A program made the translations under genes and the position numbers. Under the pieces are notes generated by a model. That model did no database searches and was not told the DNA's origin. It saw nothing but the letters and a program-made list of their open reading frames with translations. 51,150 nucleotides of DNA from a virus. Shown here one piece after another: positions 24,999-34,006 of this stretch (positions are counted from its first letter, which is position 1; each line of letters begins with the position of its first letter). The stretch is from the IMG/VR virus record IMGVR_UViG_3300042373_000168, positions 1 through 51,150 of that record; one strand, written 5' to 3'.

Positions 24999-25836
24999 GG
25001 TGTTTTTCGATATACTCCGCAGCCTTCCGAAGCAAGTCTGGACGGTCACGAAATCCGCCTAAAGCCTTGTTGCAAGCCGAGCAAAGTAACGCACGAATTT
25101 TACCTGTCGCATGGCAATGGTCCACCGGCATTCGGCGTGGAATACCCTGTTTATCTACGCCTGTCTCAAGCTCCCCGCAGATATCGCACCGATGGTTTTG
25201 TGTCTCAGCCATGCGTTGGTAGTCTTGCAACGTTATGCCAAACATTTTTTTTAATTCCGCATTTTTTACTTTTTCTGGGTTGGCGTTTCGCCATGTTCTT
25301 TGCCATGCGGCAGTATCCTTACTTGGTATCGCTTCCTTCCAATGCCAATTATGGGGGCCCAGCGCCTGCTTAGGGTCAATCTTACGTAGCATATGCCCGT
25401 TAGGACGCTCACCAACGGCGTCTACAAACAACCAAAAATCATCAGCCCATTCTTTGCACATGCCGTTCGGTTTACGACGGTGCCAGTGGTATGACTGGTA
25501 TAGCGGATGAGATTCTCGTGCACCCCAATCTGCGCGGCGTGGCTGTTCAACGGTTCCGTGGCGGCTAAACCTGAACAGGTGTTTTTGACAATACCCTGAT
25601 TTTAGAGTTAGTTGCGGGTCAGTGCAGCCGGGAACGGTACACGTGGGGCGAGAGGATTTTTGCTTTGCTCTGTAATGTTCGGCGCAGAGATCGCCGCGAA
25701 ACGATTTGTTTTGGCACCCAGAAAAAGAACAAGGAGCAGCCGTCGCCAGCCGCTCCTGTTCATAGTGCTTTCGGCAGATTCCCCGTGCGAACACGGGGTT
25801 TCCACAGTTGGTGTGACTACATTCGGTGTACTCCAT
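24976..25836 (-). CDS. HNH/endonuclease VII-type nuclease with three N-terminal zinc knuckles
   Basis: 286 residues. The C-terminal domain (about 205-275) has the recombination endonuclease VII signature: CDICGELE, then VDHCHATGKIRALLCSACNK and LGGFRDRPDLLRKAAEYIE, with zinc Cys pairs and the catalytic DHCH. The N-terminal part has three similar Cys-x4-Cys...Cys-x2-His knuckles (CSHTNCGNPVFARGICRKH, CSFSGCQNKSFRGDLCAEH, CTVPGCTDPQ...CQKH). A strong Shine-Dalgarno (GGAGG, 5 nt) and its own promoter precede it, and it sits alone between the capsid gene and the next structural genes. It could be a Holliday-junction resolvase, but the free-standing placement and knuckles also fit a homing endonuclease. 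Confidence 0.85.
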   Translation of the reverse strand: MEYTECSHTNCGNPVFARGICRKHYEQERLATAAPCSFSGCQNKSFRGDLCAEHYRAKQKSSRPTCTVPGCTDPQLTLKSGYCQKHLFRFSRHGTVEQPRRADWGARESHPLYQSYHWHRRKPNGMCKEWADDFWLFVDAVGERPNGHMLRKIDPKQALGPHNWHWKEAIPSKDTAAWQRTWRNANPEKVKNAELKKMFGITLQDYQRMAETQNHRCDICGELETGVDKQGIPRRMPVDHCHATGKIRALLCSACNKALGGFRDRPDLLRKAAEYIEKHLDTPHST

Positions 25837-25865
25837 ACAACCTCCGATTTATTAGACCAGAGGTT

Positions 25866-25894
25866 ATTGTATGGAGCAGCCCTTGTGTTGTCAA
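25866..25894 (-). promoter_or_regulatory. Sigma70-type promoter for the HNH gene
   Basis: On the minus strand: -35 TTGACA (25889-25894), 17-nt spacer, -10 TACAAT (25866-25871). The TGA inside the -35 hexamer is the stop codon of the capsid gene. Predicted start of transcription is near 25,858, about 20 nt before the ATG of the HNH gene at 25836. This gives the nuclease gene independent expression. Confidence 0.7.
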
Positions 25895-26799
25895 GCCCCT
25901 TGGCTACCGAACATGCCCAGTGGATCACTGAAGCCGAAGCTGTATCGCTCACGTGATTTGTATCTCACGTTGCCCGTATCGAAGTCCCCATCCATGGAAT
26001 TGGACATCGGCGTACGAACAAAGTGCTTCATGCCGTTTGGAACGTCAGTGGTCAGGAACCATGCGTTGTTATCGGTCAAGTAGTGATTGATCGTATAGCC
26101 TTCTGGGATCGAACCGTTGTTCTTGATCGCGTTGATGTCGTTGTCGTTAGTACCGACACGCAGCGATGTCTCCAGCAGACGTGTTGCCACGAACTGCAAT
26201 GCTGGAGGAACAACCAGCTTCTTCGGCTTAGCTGCAATCAGCAGGCCACGTTCATCAGTCCATGCAGCGATCTGAATAACGGCGGCTTCCAGAGAAGTCT
26301 CGTTCAAGTCAGCAGGGGTTGCTGCAATGTTGCTGTTGACGCCACCAGAGACCAGAGGGTGATTAGCCGAGAACAGAGCTACGCCATCGCCACCGGGGTA
26401 GCTGTTGGAGAAGCCGTTGTTCAGGACGTTTGCAGCCTTGACCTGCTTGGTGTAAGCCATGGCACGAGCCAGCGACTTGGTGTAACGAGCAGACAGGCTG
26501 TCGTACAGGTTGTCCTCGATGGCCTCTTCGGTCAGCGAGAAACCAAGAGCGATGGTTTCGTGGTTGTATCGAGCGGTCCAAGCTTCCTGCGCATTGTCAT
26601 AAGCAATTGCAGAGCCTTCGTTCTTGACTGGAGCAGCCGAGAAGCCCGACAGTTTTGTTTCTTCTTCGAAGGAACGCTCGGAAGTCTCAGTTTCGTAGAT
26701 TTCCTTGTGCTCTTCGCCGTAGCGAGCGTACTCCATACCGAACAATGCGTTCAGGCCGGGGAGCAGTTCTTTAAGTAGTTGTGCGCGTGAAATAGCCAT
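25891..26799 (-). CDS. Major capsid protein
   Basis: 302 residues, a usual size for a HK97-fold capsid protein without a large delta domain. MAISRAQLLKELLPGLNALF begins an N-arm. Residues about 30-75 (EIYETETSERSFEEETKLSG) look like an E-loop region. Then come GFSLTEEAIEDNLYDSLSAR, SANHPLVSGGVNSNIAATPA and LLIAAKPKKLVVPPALQFVA, which resemble Mu gpT-like and related capsid proteins. The ATG is preceded by AAGGAGC. It is encoded downstream of the scaffold and decoration-like genes. No other protein in the window fits the capsid better. Confidence 0.85.
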   Translation of the reverse strand: MAISRAQLLKELLPGLNALFGMEYARYGEEHKEIYETETSERSFEEETKLSGFSAAPVKNEGSAIAYDNAQEAWTARYNHETIALGFSLTEEAIEDNLYDSLSARYTKSLARAMAYTKQVKAANVLNNGFSNSYPGGDGVALFSANHPLVSGGVNSNIAATPADLNETSLEAAVIQIAAWTDERGLLIAAKPKKLVVPPALQFVATRLLETSLRVGTNDNDINAIKNNGSIPEGYTINHYLTDNNAWFLTTDVPNGMKHFVRTPMSNSMDGDFDTGNVRYKSRERYSFGFSDPLGMFGSQGA

Positions 26800-26811
26800 G
26801 ATTTATGCTCC

Positions 26812-27465
26812 TTAAGCCACGCCAACGGCGTTGTTGTACGAATGGTAGCCAAAGTTAAATTTGACGATCAGTTCGGTATAGCCATTTACGGTTGCAGTGT
26901 CAGGAACACCATCAACTACTCGCAGCGGCAGGGAAGTGCTTACCGCATTGGCAAACACACCAGTTTTTGAATTACCAGCAGTGGTATTAGGCGAGTTCAG
27001 AATCAGAGTGGCGTTATTGCCCACAACGACTTGAGACACGGCGCTGATAACCAGACCAGTGGTATTAATGGTGTTGCCAACCGAAACAGCTTTGTAAAGC
27101 TGGTCGGGATCATCCGCAACGTACGCATACGCATCTGTTACACCAGACGCAAAACCGGGCCAAAACTGGCTGAAGGTCTTTTGCTTGGTCACAGGGTTAG
27201 TATAAGTACAGCCGAGGAATACACCAACGACGCCAGCAACCGGAGTTGCGTCCGTATCCAGCGTCGAGATGATGATTGTGCTGTTTGCTTGACTCAGTTG
27301 AACTACGTCACCGTAATAAATAGGGGTGTTGTAGTTAATAAAGCCATTACCGTTACCGGGGGTAGCAGTGATAGGCAACTGACGTGTCGCACCAGCGAAG
27401 ACCTGACCACCGATCAAATTGATCGGCTTTAGCCCGTAAGGGGCGTCAATCGTAGGATAAGCCAT
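26812..27465 (-). CDS. Capsid-associated (decoration-like) structural protein
   Basis: 217 residues: MAYPTIDAPYGLKPINLIGG is followed by beta strands (NTPIYYGDVVQLSQANSTII, GVVGVFLGCTYTNPVTKQKT) and ends in a strand with VKFNFGYHSYN. I recall such proteins next to capsid genes of aquatic phages but not a proven function. The gene lies 12 nt before the capsid gene, so coupled expression is expected. A decoration or stabilising protein is the most likely role. Confidence 0.6.
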   Translation of the reverse strand: MAYPTIDAPYGLKPINLIGGQVFAGATRQLPITATPGNGNGFINYNTPIYYGDVVQLSQANSTIIISTLDTDATPVAGVVGVFLGCTYTNPVTKQKTFSQFWPGFASGVTDAYAYVADDPDQLYKAVSVGNTINTTGLVISAVSQVVVGNNATLILNSPNTTAGNSKTGVFANAVSTSLPLRVVDGVPDTATVNGYTELIVKFNFGYHSYNNAVGVA

Positions 27466-27482
27466 GATTAAACTCCAAAAAA

Positions 27483-27935
27483 TTATTTTCCAGAGCCAAA
27501 GGACGTTGACGACTTCTTCTCACTGAAGATAGGCATACGCGGATCGCTTTGGCGCATGAGGTTGTTGTCTACAGCAGTCATCTGGTCGTTTGCTTGTTTC
27601 TGGTAATGCGCATTGCGCTGTTCCACAAACTCAGCCGGAGTCTTGCACAACATCAACCCACCAATCACAACGGTGTCTTTACTAGCGCCGTCGGAGTCTA
27701 AATGCAAATGCAGTTCAGGATGATCGGATGCCTTTACGGGCTCCCAACCCTCACGTCGTTTAGCAGAGAGATTAATAGGGTCTGGCGAGTTCAGTGTTGC
27801 AACACGAACCCAACGAAACGCAAAACCCGGTTCAGGATTTGGCGTAGGCAAAAGTTCGGGGGGTGCCCACGATGCCTTACGTTGACCTTTAGCGCGGTTT
27901 TCGAGCTCACGGCTCAAACGTGTTTCAGTAACCAT
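27483..27935 (-). CDS. Conserved head-region protein, unknown function
   Basis: 150 residues. The sequence SWAPPELLPTPNPEPGFAFR, the segment REGWEPVKASDHPELHLHLD and VVIGGLMLCKTPAEFVEQRN, ending in DPRMPIFSEKKSSTSFGSGK, form a pattern I associate with proteins between scaffold and capsid genes of podoviruses. It shares one base with the upstream scaffold stop codon region. No domain name; a head-assembly role is inferred from its location. Confidence 0.6.
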   Translation of the reverse strand: MVTETRLSRELENRAKGQRKASWAPPELLPTPNPEPGFAFRWVRVATLNSPDPINLSAKRREGWEPVKASDHPELHLHLDSDGASKDTVVIGGLMLCKTPAEFVEQRNAHYQKQANDQMTAVDNNLMRQSDPRMPIFSEKKSSTSFGSGK

Positions 27936-28936
27936 TATCTATTCTCCTGTTGTTCAGCAACCTTTTTGGCGTAAAGTTCCAGAGGTACACCTAAACGTTT
28001 CGCTATTGCTACTTGCGAAGCACTTAACTTTACCTTCTTGGGCGACGTGCTACGTGTAGCTGGTGCTACAACGGTAGACGGTTTGGCACGGGGTGCAGCC
28101 TGCTGAGCGGGCTCTTCCTCGGGATCGTCCTGATCTTCTTGGCTCCTGAAATAATCAGGGAAGGTGTTACGCAGACGGCTATCAAGCTTCTGATAATACT
28201 CATCTGTTCCTGCATAATTTTGCCCGTACTGTTTAACAAGGGCGGAGTGCACGCCAAGGGCGGTCGCGCTCATTACAGTATGGTCTTCATTACTTTCGTC
28301 CCCGTACCAAGGATTTGCAGACATCCACTGCTGGAGTCGGTCGTTGGCAGGTTGGGTCCTTTGTTGCGGACTATACTCGGGTTTTTCCTGTACTTCAATA
28401 GGTCTAAGGTTTTCGGCCTTGTCAAGCTTTAGCGTTGCTGAAGCAATCTTAGCCTGAGCGTCTGCCACGGCATCAACATCACCCTGCTCGTAAGCATCTT
28501 TATAGTGCTTCTTGGCCTGTTCCAGCTCAAGCTGCGCAGCCGATTTACCCTGCTCAATAAATATCTTGGAGCCTTCAGCCAACCGCTGTTGCAGCAGTTT
28601 GTTCTCTTCAAAGACCTGCCGGGCGAAGTCTTCAGCAGCCTGACGCTCACGCAATGCCTCTTCTTTAGCACGGCGCTCGTCGTGATAGCCCTTTGTAAAC
28701 TTTTTCAGCCGCTTCTGGACTTTTTCGTCATACGTTTTAAGCTCGTCGTCCGTAACTTCTTCGGGCGGCTCGTCCATTGGCTTGCGGCCACGGTCCTGTA
28801 CTGGGGTGTCGTCTACGATCTCAAGGTCAAACTCTGAGTCGTCTGCCGCTGCTTTGTTAACTTTTTCCTCGGGTGGGGTCTTAGTACCTACCTCATCCGG
28901 GAACTCAAATTCCGTCAGTTCCATCTTGTTAGCCAT
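27935..28936 (-). CDS. Capsid scaffolding protein
   Basis: 333 residues. An acidic N-terminal third (EFDLEIVDDTPVQDRGRKPM) leads into a long coiled coil (about 65-170, YDEKVQKRLKKFTKGYHDER onward, LLQQRLAEGSKIFIEQGKSA) and a basic C-terminal segment (KKVKLSASQVAIAKRLGVPL), the typical composition of an internal scaffold that drives procapsid assembly and is lost at maturation. The basic C-terminus is where scaffolds bind the coat protein. It lies between portal/co-chaperonin genes and the capsid gene, as expected. Confidence 0.8.
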   Translation of the reverse strand: MANKMELTEFEFPDEVGTKTPPEEKVNKAAADDSEFDLEIVDDTPVQDRGRKPMDEPPEEVTDDELKTYDEKVQKRLKKFTKGYHDERRAKEEALRERQAAEDFARQVFEENKLLQQRLAEGSKIFIEQGKSAAQLELEQAKKHYKDAYEQGDVDAVADAQAKIASATLKLDKAENLRPIEVQEKPEYSPQQRTQPANDRLQQWMSANPWYGDESNEDHTVMSATALGVHSALVKQYGQNYAGTDEYYQKLDSRLRNTFPDYFRSQEDQDDPEEEPAQQAAPRAKPSTVVAPATRSTSPKKVKLSASQVAIAKRLGVPLELYAKKVAEQQENR

Positions 28937-28946
28937 TGACTACTCC

Positions 28947-29351
28947 TTAAGCACGTGTGATACCACGGGGGTCTTGGACAACTGCCTCAACCGTATCGTC
29001 GTTAATCAGTCGGAACTCCCGACCGTGAATCTTCAAACGGGTGCCTGAATTGGGGCGGGCCAGAACGAAGTCGCCTTCTTTACACCAAGGACCGGTAGGA
29101 AACTTCTCCGAATCCTTATAGCAATCTGGACCCAGCTTAACCACAAAGAATACTGTTGCCAGTACTTCCTCAAACCGACGGGTCTCGTCAGCCTTAATCA
29201 GGCCGCTGTCATACGTTTCTTCTGCTTCAGGAAGGGCCACAAGGATGTGGTATCCCGAGGGTTCAGGCAGTTGCTTCGCTTTCTCCTCTGCGGTTTTGTC
29301 CATGATTGCGGACAGGTCTACAGCTTGAGATAAGTCAACAGCACTATTCAT
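28947..29351 (-). CDS. Phage GroES-like co-chaperonin
   Basis: 134 residues. The body matches the Cpn10 fold: GYHILVALPEAEETYDSGLI (residues about 33-52) resembles the roof/mobile-loop region, followed by LATVFFVVKLGPDCYKDSEK, then GDFVLARPNSGTRLKIHGRE and FRLINDDTVEAVV, the GroES-type core with its KxGDxV block. It would replace or supplement host GroES in GroEL-assisted folding of capsid proteins, as T4 gp31 does. Its place between portal and scaffold genes supports this. A short N-terminal extension (about 30 residues) is unlike host GroES. Confidence 0.75.
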   Translation of the reverse strand: MNSAVDLSQAVDLSAIMDKTAEEKAKQLPEPSGYHILVALPEAEETYDSGLIKADETRRFEEVLATVFFVVKLGPDCYKDSEKFPTGPWCKEGDFVLARPNSGTRLKIHGREFRLINDDTVEAVVQDPRGITRA

Positions 29352-29541
29352 CAGATTTCTCCAGTCTATGCACGAGGTCTTCTAAGATTTCCGTAGCCAG
29401 TGCTAGACCCCGGATGACTCCGGCTACGTTTTTATACTCTTCCATGCTGTTTGCTTTGCCTTCGGCAAGAAACTCAATGCGTGACTTTTGCTCTTCGGTG
29501 AACTTAGTTTTTAAGTACCCAAGGACGGTTTCCTCTTTCAT
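29344..29541 (-). CDS. Small helical protein next to portal
   Basis: 65 residues, almost fully helical and charged: MKEETVLGYLKTKFTEEQKS, ending in LALATEILEDLVHRLEKSDE. It overlaps the co-chaperonin gene by 8 bp and directly follows the portal stop. Similar short proteins in podoviruses are unnamed. A helical bundle component or assembly factor is possible; no function assigned. Confidence 0.6.
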   Translation of the reverse strand: MKEETVLGYLKTKFTEEQKSRIEFLAEGKANSMEEYKNVAGVIRGLALATEILEDLVHRLEKSDE

Positions 29542-32025
29542 TTACTTTTTCTCCTTTGGCCTTTGCGCCGCTGGTTGTTGTGCACGACGATCATCCCGTC
29601 GGTCTTTAGCTGCTTGCATTCCAATCTTCACACCTTCTGCTTGCATGCGGGCGTTCAACTCATTTCTAGAGTGCGTAGCCTTTGCACCTACCTGCATGCC
29701 AGCGATCTTCTCTTGTGTTGCGATGCGGGCCTGCTCCACTTGTAACTGCTGCTGTTTAAGCTGTGCATCAACCATGTCTTTCTGCATCTTGCGCTGAATC
29801 TCCTGCTGTTTAAGCTGAAGCTCTTGCATCTGCATCTGAACGACTGGGTCTTGCGCGGCTTCCTGTGCTTGCTGCTGTGCTGCTTCCTGCTGGTGTTGCA
29901 TGAGGAGGCGTTGTGCTGCTTGGGCTGACATCTGTGCAACTTGTGCTGCGATCTCCGGAGGCATAGTTTTGTTCTGCTCTTCGGTTGGCAACGTAACACC
30001 CAGAGCCTTCTCGATGTCTTTGCGGTATTGGAAGCCCAAGTGCTCACTAATATGTGCCATACCTGCGGCCATCATTGCTTCTGCCATCGGGTTACCCTGC
30101 ATCATCTGTTGCAACTTAGGGTCCTGAATAGCTGCCATGTGTACAGCGATGTGAGCCTCGTGGTCCTGTTCGATAAACGCTTTGACGGGTTTACCCTTCA
30201 GGATGTTTTGGTTCTCTGTGATGGGGTCAACCGGTGATTGGTCATCTTCTGTCGGCACGAGCTTAGCTGCGTTCTTCACACCCAACACCTCAATCATCTG
30301 GCGGTGCAGTAGTGGTAAGTCATACAGTTGTGGTGCTTGTTGAGCCAGTTGAATCACCGCTTGGTACTGCACAATCTTCTGCGCCATAGTGGCCGCGTTT
30401 GGATCGGATACAGGGATGATGTCTACTTGGTCGTAGTCGCTACGCTTAACTGCACGAGAGCCGTCCATCGGTTGATAGTCGTACTCTGCTGGTGTGTAGT
30501 CAGCAATGATGGACTTCAACAACTTAAACTCGATACGCATTGCGTAGTGCAGTCGTGCTTGCACCGCTGTGCTGATCTTCAACGTACGCTCAAGAATAGC
30601 AAGTGTAGTACCCACTGGAGCTTGGGTGCTCATGTCGCTGACGTTAATATCACCAGCGGAGGCGAAGCTACGGCCTTCTTGGATGATCATCTGCAACAAG
30701 CTATAGAGAGTCTGGCTTGGCTCTTTATATGGCAGCGGAAGGATGTTGTCGCGTATGGTGCCTGACGCCACATCCACATCACGGAACTCGCCCGGAGCAA
30801 TAGGTGTATCGTCGCCCTTAATACGCAAGCCTTTGGACTTCATACCGCCCGGCAGGTTAGACAGTGTGCCCGCATCCACCAGTTGACGCATGATGGACGT
30901 AGCAGCTTTCGCGTAGCCACCGATCAGATGGATAAAGCCGAATCCATAAAATCCAAATCCGGGGACGTAGACATAGTGGACAAAGTGGTTGCGCTTTAAC
31001 TTCAGCACGTCATCCTCGTACCAGTTCCGACGGATAGCCAGAATAGTACCGGTGCCCTTCTCTATAGTGACGACGTATGGCAGAGCGATGCCTGTAGGTT
31101 CACCGTCTTTATCTGTGTCCTCAAAGCCTTCCAAGTCCAACTCGACGTGCATCTCCAAGAGACGGAACCGGTCATCTATGTTGCCTGTGTAGCCCTGCTC
31201 GCGTTCTTTCTCTTTCTCAATGTCGTCCAGCGTGTTCTGTGGCTCACCCAACTCCACGTCACGATAGAAGCCAGCGACTTGCAACTTTCTTACCTCGTTG
31301 GGAGTCTTGCGCATCACATGGGTCACGCGCCCTGCTGTCTCCAGACTTGCCGCACCGTAAGGCACAACCATGTCTTCAGCCGGAATAAACATTGCGACTT
31401 GGCGTCCCAGTGCTGGGTCGTAGTACACCTTCTTAAACGCAGAACCCGCCAACGGCAGAGAGAACAGCATCTTCTCGTGCTCAGGGCGATACTCCACCAT
31501 CTCTTCAGTTAGCTTGTAGTTCATGTCTTCACGAACCCGCGCCGCTGCCTCTTCCTTCATCTTGTCGATTGCGCCGACGATCTGAGTCTTAACAGGACCC
31601 ATGGCTGGGAACGTCTCAACGATAGCCTCGGACTGGAACCGCACCACTGCTTCAGTTAGCATCGGGTGGAACACACCACATGCGCCAGACCACGGCTCGC
31701 TACGCTCTTCTGTTTTTAGACCCAGCAGCTTCAAGCCTTTGACGTAGGAGTCAACCCAGTCTTTGCGGGAGTCTTGGTCAGAAGTGAAGTCGGCAATAAG
31801 CTCGTCGCCCAAGCCTTGCAGCACTCCGTCATCCATAAACTCAGCGAGGTTGGCATCGAACGCATCTGCGCCTTCCTCTTCTTTCTCAATATCTATCTCC
31901 ATGCCATCGGCACGGATGCGGACCGCTTCAGGGTCTTCAATCTCAATTTCCAAGTCAGGTTCTGCCGCCGCTGCTTCAGCTATGCCGAGAGGCGCTGCGT
32001 ACAGCCCTTTATCTATGTCTGCCAT
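29542..32025 (-). CDS. Portal protein (P22/podovirus-like)
   Basis: 827 residues. An acidic N-terminal 90 residues is followed by a typical portal core: DSYVKGLKLLGLKTEERSEP, VVRFQSEAIVETFPAMGPVK, LPLAGSAFKKVYYDPALGRQ, then the wing/stem region with VYVPGFGFYGFGFIHLIGGY. The C-terminal 200 residues are Gln/Ala/Met-rich helices (about 640-800), matching the long barrel of P22-type portals. It forms the dodecameric DNA channel at one capsid vertex and the docking site of terminase and adaptors. The gene follows TerL and the cupin gene. Confidence 0.88.
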   Translation of the reverse strand: MADIDKGLYAAPLGIAEAAAAEPDLEIEIEDPEAVRIRADGMEIDIEKEEEGADAFDANLAEFMDDGVLQGLGDELIADFTSDQDSRKDWVDSYVKGLKLLGLKTEERSEPWSGACGVFHPMLTEAVVRFQSEAIVETFPAMGPVKTQIVGAIDKMKEEAAARVREDMNYKLTEEMVEYRPEHEKMLFSLPLAGSAFKKVYYDPALGRQVAMFIPAEDMVVPYGAASLETAGRVTHVMRKTPNEVRKLQVAGFYRDVELGEPQNTLDDIEKEKEREQGYTGNIDDRFRLLEMHVELDLEGFEDTDKDGEPTGIALPYVVTIEKGTGTILAIRRNWYEDDVLKLKRNHFVHYVYVPGFGFYGFGFIHLIGGYAKAATSIMRQLVDAGTLSNLPGGMKSKGLRIKGDDTPIAPGEFRDVDVASGTIRDNILPLPYKEPSQTLYSLLQMIIQEGRSFASAGDINVSDMSTQAPVGTTLAILERTLKISTAVQARLHYAMRIEFKLLKSIIADYTPAEYDYQPMDGSRAVKRSDYDQVDIIPVSDPNAATMAQKIVQYQAVIQLAQQAPQLYDLPLLHRQMIEVLGVKNAAKLVPTEDDQSPVDPITENQNILKGKPVKAFIEQDHEAHIAVHMAAIQDPKLQQMMQGNPMAEAMMAAGMAHISEHLGFQYRKDIEKALGVTLPTEEQNKTMPPEIAAQVAQMSAQAAQRLLMQHQQEAAQQQAQEAAQDPVVQMQMQELQLKQQEIQRKMQKDMVDAQLKQQQLQVEQARIATQEKIAGMQVGAKATHSRNELNARMQAEGVKIGMQAAKDRRDDRRAQQPAAQRPKEKK

Positions 32026-32027
32026 GA

Positions 32028-32477
32028 TTATTCCTTAATTAAATTAGCTGTACCAACATCATTGTTGGCAGCGTCATGCCAGTCGTGCCCTACTGAAGTA
32101 GGAAGCACACCGTTCAACCATTTCTGTACCGATAGGAAGCATCCGCCACGCTCCCCAAACTTACCGCCATGCCAACTATCGGGAAGCACGCGAATACTCG
32201 CCCCTAAAACATTTTGAGCATACTCCTCGCCGTTACAACGAAAAGCAATATCGCCCCCTACAAATACTTCAAAGCTATCCACGTTTGGGTGGATGTGGTC
32301 CTCGATAAAAGAGTCGGGCGGCATTATGAATAACTGCACTTGATACGGTGCCTGACGATACAACACAACACCATAGATAGCTCCGGCTTGTGTCACCGGG
32401 TCCTCTACGGGCGGGCTAAACGGGCGGGTGTTTTCCCACCACTGTTTAAACGCCAGCAAATCGTCATACGTATTCAT
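32028..32477 (-). CDS. Cupin-fold protein between TerL and portal
   Basis: 149 residues. The cupin metal site is visible: DHIHPNVDSFEVFVGGDIAF gives His61-x-His63...Glu70, and a distal His103 lies in VLPDSWHGG, with beta strands on both sides. Small one-domain cupins bind a divalent metal and can be isomerases, dioxygenases or binding proteins. The stop is 2 nt before the portal start and the start overlaps TerL by ATGA, so it is part of the packaging operon. The substrate is unknown. It may modify a sugar or serve a structural role. Confidence 0.75.
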   Translation of the reverse strand: MNTYDDLLAFKQWWENTRPFSPPVEDPVTQAGAIYGVVLYRQAPYQVQLFIMPPDSFIEDHIHPNVDSFEVFVGGDIAFRCNGEEYAQNVLGASIRVLPDSWHGGKFGERGGCFLSVQKWLNGVLPTSVGHDWHDAANNDVGTANLIKE

Positions 32478-34006
32478 ACGTTGTAGTAACCCGCGTTCTT
32501 ATGTGACTTGAACCACTTAATTTCTTCCGGCTCATCCGATGGTAGCCGTATGAAGCCCCCTGCACGGAACCTCATTAACGCAAGTGTCGTCGCATCAACT
32601 AAGTCATCATGCTCGCCGGAGGGGAAACTTGCTATCTCATCGACTAACTCCTCAGCCCAGCGAGTCTCTGGCACCCATACCTTGCCTGATGCTATTAAGT
32701 CCGACACCGAGTTCAACCTCGTTATCTTGTCATTGCCTTTGCTGGGTGTGTACTCCTGCACCGGTATACCCATCGCCCGGAACTCATATATAAGAGGCGC
32801 ACCCGACGCCTTCTTCTCTATTAATACTCCATCCGGCTCCCACTCTTGGTAGTGCCGAAACGCCGTCTCCTTCAGCTCGATCCACTCCATGCGCTCTTTG
32901 AACGCATTTAACAGAATGATGTTGGCCTGTCCGTGGTCCTCGTCGTTATAGAAGACGCCCCACGTAGTACACGCACTAAAGTCAGCCCGGCTGTTCTTCT
33001 CGAACGCAGTATCCCACGTCTGAAGTATGTAGTCGCACTGCGGTGGGCGCTCATGAGGCCACGTTTTCCACCATTCCCGCTTCACAATTGCTGAGCTGTC
33101 CGATGTCGGCTGCTGCTGGTACTGCGCCATCCACTTACCGTTTGGCAGTTCCGTATGCAGAGCTTCAAGCTCGTCTTTACTCCAAAACTCAGGCCAGAGG
33201 GGATTTCCAGACGGGAGAATCGCGGGAAACTCAATGACTTCCCATTCATCACCACCCCGTGAGGCACTGGATTTGATCACTTGACCTGTTAAGTCACGCA
33301 ACGACCATCGGGTCATCACGATTACGATAGCCCCACCCGGCTGCAAACGCTGCCTCGGACCGGATGTATACCACTCGTAGACCTTATCGTAGATGTCTGG
33401 GTTTACTTGCGCAAGTGCAGCTTCCTGTTCTGAGTGCGGGTCGTCAATAATAAGCACGTCAGCGCCCTTACCGGTTACCGCACCGCCCACACCGATAGCG
33501 AAGTAGTCACCACCCTTGCTGGTATTCCACCGTCCGGCTGCTTTTGAGTCCGCAGACAAGGTTAAGTTGGGGAAAATGTTCCGGTAAACCTCAGAATCCA
33601 CCAAATTTCGCACTTTTCGACCAAAACCCACGGCCAATTCCGCTGTGTGCGACGCCTGAATCACTTTTTTGTGAGGAAACTTGCCCAAAAACCATGCTGG
33701 CAGCAGGTATGAGGCGAATTCTGACTTGGTATGCCGTGGTGGCATGTTGATGATGAGTCGTTTGCACTCTCCCCGAGCCACTCTTTCAAACGCTTCAGCC
33801 ATGCGAGCATGATGTCTCCCTGCAATAAAGGTAGGCCAGACCCCTTCGACGAACTTAAGGAACCTATCTTGCTGCAACTCCTTAACCTTCATCGACTCCA
33901 AAGTGTCCAACTCAAACAACACCTGCCGCATCTCCTGTTCAGTCAGGGTAGGCAGCACCTTTAAGAGGTCAGTTAGGGCAACAGCGTTAGTTTGGCTCGT
34001 CGTCAT
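32474..34006 (-). CDS. terL: Terminase large subunit
   Basis: 510 residues from ATG 34006, which has AAGGA 5 nt upstream; a TTG six codons earlier is less likely. The ATPase half shows a Walker-A-like MPPRHTKSE (about 88-96), a Walker B VLIIDDPHSE (about 184-193) and VMTRWSLRDLTG (coupling motif). The nuclease half has the acidic residues in YILQTWDTAF (D332) and the distal GEHDDLVDA. This enzyme cuts the concatemer and pumps DNA into the prohead through the portal. It overlaps TerS by 20 bp and the cupin gene by 4 bp. Confidence 0.92.
   Translation of the reverse strand: MTTSQTNAVALTDLLKVLPTLTEQEMRQVLFELDTLESMKVKELQQDRFLKFVEGVWPTFIAGRHHARMAEAFERVARGECKRLIINMPPRHTKSEFASYLLPAWFLGKFPHKKVIQASHTAELAVGFGRKVRNLVDSEVYRNIFPNLTLSADSKAAGRWNTSKGGDYFAIGVGGAVTGKGADVLIIDDPHSEQEAALAQVNPDIYDKVYEWYTSGPRQRLQPGGAIVIVMTRWSLRDLTGQVIKSSASRGGDEWEVIEFPAILPSGNPLWPEFWSKDELEALHTELPNGKWMAQYQQQPTSDSSAIVKREWWKTWPHERPPQCDYILQTWDTAFEKNSRADFSACTTWGVFYNDEDHGQANIILLNAFKERMEWIELKETAFRHYQEWEPDGVLIEKKASGAPLIYEFRAMGIPVQEYTPSKGNDKITRLNSVSDLIASGKVWVPETRWAEELVDEIASFPSGEHDDLVDATTLALMRFRAGGFIRLPSDEPEEIKWFKSHKNAGYYNV

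Noticed and set aside
26023-26778. 251-codon plus-strand frame
   Set aside because: Antisense to the capsid protein; composition unlike a real protein.
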